64,000 bases of DNA from Sarcocystis neurona (lineage: Eukaryota > Apicomplexa > Conoidasida > Eucoccidiorida > Sarcocystidae). Shown here in pieces: positions 60,377 through 64,000 of the stretch. A program made the position numbers and the translations under genes. The notes under the pieces were generated by a model, which searched no databases, was not told where the DNA came from, and saw nothing but the letters and a program-made list of their open reading frames with translations. The DNA lies in assembly GCA_000727475.1 (NCBI GenBank), contig KL647288.1, forward strand, positions 5,694,446 through 5,758,445, written 5' to 3'. How positions within the stretch are numbered: the first letter of the stretch is position 1; the number at the start of each line of letters is the position of its first letter.

Positions 60377-60720
60377 ACGTAAACCTGTCAAGCTCTGAAA
60401 ATCTGCCAGAAGCAACCCCAACCGACACGCCCCAGCGTGTTACAAGATCATCCAGAGAGTTTTCCCCCCATAGATTTGCGTTTCTATATACTGGGTCAGG
60501 GGCCGCAAACCTGTCCAGCTTCGAAAACTTACAGGAAATCCTGCAAACCGACACGCCCCAAGGTGTTACAAGATAATCCAGACGGCTGCCCCCACAGATT
60601 CGCACGTCTGGTGACTACACCAGAAGCCGCCCCTAACCGACTCGAGCCAGGGCGTCAGAAGTTGTTCAGACGTCTTTCCCCAGAAAGTCGCTCTTCTGTA
60701 TACTACGTCACCCAAACGTG
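60377..60720. repeat. 126-bp diverged tandem repeat, 2 clear copies and a weaker third
   Basis: aaacctgtc begins copies at 60,381 and 60,507, each followed by gaaaa, then accgacacgcccca and gtgttacaagat.atccaga. A third, weaker copy starts near 60,630 (ccgactcgagccagggcgtcag) and ends near 60,735 at ccatagattcgcac. The spacing is 42 codons and all copies remain open in one minus-strand and one plus-strand frame. Confidence 0.8.
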
Positions 60721-61604
60721 TTCCCCATAGATTCGCACAGCTGTGTAACCGTATCGCGGAGCTCACAAGCATTTCTGCTGGTGGGCTAATGTTAGGGATC
60801 CGGACACGGGCGCAGCACGTAAAAGATGACATACTGACCGAAAGAAATATTACGTACGTACGAAGAAGAAGGAAAAACAACAGGCGTCGCGACCCAGCAG
60901 AACACCTCAGAGAAAGATACATGCACATTCCCCGGTAAGACGCTCGCAGTTACCAGGAGACACTGAGTCCTGCTGCACCTTTTCAAATTCAAGCGCAAAA
61001 ATTTTATGACCAAACAGAGAAGTACGTCATACTGTTCTACGCCAATGTGTCTGACACGAGGTTTCTGCTCCAACAACTAGACATACCTCCCAGCTGCTGT
61101 TTACTTTGGCGAAATTATGAGGGAACGAGGATAGTAGCTTGCAGACCAGGTACTTCTCACTGCGGCGTGACCGCATAGAGCCGGTACTACCTGTTGTATA
61201 AGTTCAGAGGGAAAACTGGGAAGAATGACTTCTGAAGAAGCGTGCGTCTCTATCCCGTTGAACTTGACAGTTGGTACGCCTAGTTAAAAGGACATCAACG
61301 TTGCGTCAGTGCTGAAGAGCTCCAAGTCCCGAAAAATCCCAAGTCCCGTAATGGCGCACGCGCGTAGCCGGTGACTTCTTGCATCGCAGATATTCAGTTT
61401 GATATAAAGAAGTTCTTGGGCCGTCCAAGAAAATGGTGTCGTGCAACAGAGCTCCAGCTGTGAATCGCAGTGTACATGGCATTTCTGCCGCGTCAAACGC
61501 ACCGTCTCATTCAAATACGGCGTACTCGACGCATTCGTGGCGGCAGATGAAAACGTAAAACGCCTTCCTTAGCTGTCACTGACAATATATGCTTCGACAA
61601 AGCT

Positions 61605-61757
61605 GCAAGACATAAACGTGGAGACGTTCCCACGTGCCCTACAGCAGTCAGTACCCTTCGACTCCAAGTGGCGAAGAGAGCGGCAAGACAAAACGTGGAA
61701 ACGTTCCCACGTACCTTACAGCAGTCAGTACCCTTCGACTCCACGTGGCATAGAAGA
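61605..61757. repeat. 77-bp tandem duplication
   Basis: aaacgtgg begins copies at 61,614 and 61,691. They share acgttcccacgt, cagcagtcagtaccc and ttcgactcca with only a few differences, and the start of a third unit follows. It is much less diverged than the 60.4-kb repeat, so probably younger. Confidence 0.9.
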
Positions 61758-62107
61758 GAAGCACTTGTGCCGTTTCGAACTCTGTTGTGTAAAGCAACAA
61801 ACGAACGCTGTGTTAACAACTCTGTCTTACCACCGTTGAAGCAAAAGCAATTTCCACCCATTCTCTTCAAAGACGCTGCACGCGGGTAATCTGGACCATC
61901 TGTAGAATCGTATGGTCTTCGGTGACTCCCGTACATCCGCACACAGGTGATGGATGGCTCTCCTGTAGGCAGCTGCCAGCGGACGCAAGCAGCAGCGCCG
62001 AATAATGTCCATGCGACTAGCCGAGGCGAAAAGTATAAAGGTCGGAAACATCATGTACATACATCAATACGCCTTCCAAATGAATGCGTGGGGCAACGGT
62101 ATTAGGT

Positions 62108-62902
62108 CTACGACGGTGTCAACGTACGGTACTCTTTTAACAGCTTAACCAAACTAGAGGAGAGCATGTTTACAGTACTCGGGTCGAAGTATACGCCGGT
62201 GACACTCTCTTCTGCTTCACGGAGATGTCTAAGCAGTTTCCTCAAATTTTCGGGATGTTTTACGCGTTGGAACATTCCCCAAAAGTATTTAGCTGATACG
62301 CCCTGCGACTTGCATGGAAGCCGCCGTCGGACGTCGCCTGTAAAAAGTTTCGGCCACGCATCCGCAGCAAAACTCCAGAACATTCCGCTAGCTTTGATGA
62401 CTTTCTCCAGGGTATCTTGGGTCCCAAAGGGCTCGGTGTTGACAAATGTGGGAAGCGGGTTTGCCATGTGCGCATAGGCGTCAAACAGAACGTTCAACAC
62501 TTCTTCTCCTTTGTCAGCTTTACCGTCTGGGCTTTCTAAACGGTCCAACTCATATGCAACGAGTGCGCTTTTCAACTCCAACACCTGCCTCAAAAATCTG
62601 GGGGGGTGCAACCAGAAGGGGCCACCAACTATGGAATCTTCTAAGCGCGACGCCACCTCGTCTAAAGAAACCTGCTCTTGAGATGAGCTCTCCTGAAACG
62701 GCCACGATAAGAACCAAAGCGGCTGGTTCTCTATCCGCCCCGGCTTGCCTGTTTCGACGTCCGCATATGATTGCGTCATTGACAATCCTTTTAAGGTTTC
62801 GTACTGTTCGGAACGTACGCTATCTAGAGATCCGTTCACCCTCGCATGAAGCTCAGCGCAACAAGCAACTGCAACGAAAGCGAAGCTTAGAGACCCCGCC
62901 AT
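62108..62902 (-). CDS. Predicted secreted protein, unrecognised, 264 aa
   Basis: ATG at 62,902 starts MAGSLSFAFVAVACCAELHA, a typical cleavable signal peptide of about 20 residues. The open frame extends further upstream only to a TTG codon, and that part is not needed. The mature part is about 244 residues, largely helical in character, with Trp- and Phe-containing segments (PLWFLSWPF, GPFWLHPPRFL, ASGMFWSFAADAWPKLF, SAKYFWGMF) and a basic helix (ENLRKLLRHLREAEE). Only one Cys remains after the signal, so it is not a cysteine-rich surface antigen. There is no membrane segment and no obvious GPI signal. A secreted or vacuolar protein, possibly lineage-specific; function unknown. Confidence 0.7.
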   Translation of the reverse strand: MAGSLSFAFVAVACCAELHARVNGSLDSVRSEQYETLKGLSMTQSYADVETGKPGRIENQPLWFLSWPFQESSSQEQVSLDEVASRLEDSIVGGPFWLHPPRFLRQVLELKSALVAYELDRLESPDGKADKGEEVLNVLFDAYAHMANPLPTFVNTEPFGTQDTLEKVIKASGMFWSFAADAWPKLFTGDVRRRLPCKSQGVSAKYFWGMFQRVKHPENLRKLLRHLREAEESVTGVYFDPSTVNMLSSSLVKLLKEYRTLTPS

Positions 62903-63025
62903 CCTGTCCAACAATGGAAACGCTACCGAGCGAAGATTTACAACAACTGTACAAAGTTCCCCTCGCAGGCGTCCAAGCACACGACCACCCACGCGAAAGA
63001 GTAGTAACGCGGGCAGGTACAGCAA

Positions 63026-64000
63026 TATAAGGTTAAACTGTGTAGTTCATTTCACACAACATCGGAATAAACATGTCCGGAGCAGTGTCTAACCTATACA
63101 CCATGCTAGATAGGGTACTGAAGTCAGGGAACTGTGTCTGCAAACCTGATGCAGAACCTGGCGATGTACGGCTGCAGAGGCGCCTTATTTACGTGTGGTG
63201 CCGTGTCTACGGGCGATCTGCAACTTGGTCCGTTCAACGAGGAGACTGTATATCTCAGCACGACACAATCACTATTGAAGTTCCACGTCTGCAGCGAGTA
63301 TACGGATTTGTGAGTGGCACGCAGAAGAGTGAAGATACGCCTGCTTTCGTACGTCGTGAGAAATCACGTGATACCTGAGACAAATGCCGAACAATTGGGA
63401 AGCACGCGTGCTACGGTAGCAGTCATCTGCGTTCAAATGCTAGGAGGACCTACAGTCATCTGCGTCCAAACTCAATGCGTTAAGCGCGATTCACGGCTGC
63501 GGATGTTTCGGCGGCCTCGGAGATAGAGGAGATGCAATGAACTACACGCAGCGCCGTGGTGGGGCATACAGAGCCAGGTACCGAAAAGCCGCCGGCTGTC
63601 TCAGACGACATGCGGCCTCAGTGAGCAAGAGTAATCATGTATACCGGACTGTGGTCTGTTAGAAAGTGTGGTACAGCAGGGTCAGTGGTAAACATTTGCT
63701 CGTCCTCCGAAGAATGACCATATAGAGTGAGCCGAACTCTAAATGTGACCCACATCGTGAGTCTGCCACGCACAATGAATTTAAATACAGTGCGGACTGT
63801 GGAGAAGTTTCGGGCCAAAGGTGGGACCTTCCATCTTCCGGTGGTGATCACCGCCCTGTCGATGCGTCGCAATTCGTTTTCGAGCCGTGTTGCGTCACGG
63901 AGACGTCACTACCTCTAAGAGGCATGCACGAGCGCTTAGGTGACGCACGAGGCAGGTTCAGCAGGAAACAGGCGTAATCATTCTCTTAGGGTCCTGCTGG
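63026..64000. other. Right end, no confident gene
   Basis: A 101-residue plus-strand frame starting at ATG 63,073 (MSGAVSNLYTMLDRVLKSGN, later LIYVWCRVYGRSATWSVQRG) is possible but unsupported by any recognised family. It starts about 170 bp from the 62,902 start on the opposite strand, so the two could share a bidirectional promoter if both are real. Nothing else is seen. Confidence 0.3.

Larger units (their letters stand above)
55965..62107. other. Repeat-poor stretch between CYB5D1 and the secreted protein gene
   Basis: No confident gene in 6 kb. A short frame at 57,535-57,732 (minus) and tandem duplications at 60.38 and 61.61 kb are the only structures worth naming. Both strands have only short frames elsewhere. 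The 56,300-56,870 stretch shows nothing beyond a ccactggaat doublet near 56,767. Confidence 0.5.

Noticed and set aside
62903..63025. N-terminal extension of the secreted protein to 63,025
   Set aside because: The extended frame starts at TTG, and the ATG at 62,902 immediately begins a signal peptide.

Overview
The window looks like nuclear DNA of a coccidian apicomplexan, most likely Eimeria or a close relative such as Cyclospora. The reasons are very long CAG/CTG trinucleotide tracts, dense TA, GATA and CA microsatellites, genes of many short exons separated by kilobase introns with GT-AG ends, Ala/Ser/Glu-rich low-complexity coding inserts, and apicomplexan-type gene content. The species is inferred from sequence style only. 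One run of 318 N is present (32036-32353).

The left two thirds (about 1-44,400) is repeat-rich and carries two intron-rich genes, both on the minus strand. The first (about 17,583 down to 70) encodes an N-terminal-type kinesin motor. I could chain eleven exons by hand with every GT-AG junction and every reading-frame phase agreeing, including a 54-base exon. The second (44,396 down to 28,228) encodes a protein O-fucosyltransferase 2 homologue, the ER enzyme that fucosylates thrombospondin repeats, with a signal anchor and large low-complexity insertions. Its N- and C-terminal parts are clear; the middle (about 39.9-33.3 kb) is only partly resolved. About 10 kb of repeat-rich DNA with no convincing gene lies between the two genes.

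At about 44.4-44.7 kb the character of the DNA changes sharply. The remaining 19 kb has almost no microsatellite and only three clear genes, all readable as single exons: a phosphatidylserine synthase (plus, 50,221-52,230), a CYB5D1-like cytochrome b5/ubiquitin-like protein (minus, 55,254-55,964) and an unrecognised secreted protein (minus, 62,108-62,902). Several short coding-like frames lie between them but cannot be joined into genes by eye. Diverged tandem duplications of 40-130 bases are the main structure in the gene-free parts.

Functionally the window mixes cytoskeletal transport (kinesin), secretory-pathway glycosylation (POFUT2), phospholipid synthesis (PSS) and a protein family linked to cilia (CYB5D1; coccidia make flagellated microgametes). 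Nothing suggests co-regulation. The most striking structure is the sharp repeat-rich/repeat-poor boundary and the way CAG/CTG tracts sit against splice sites.
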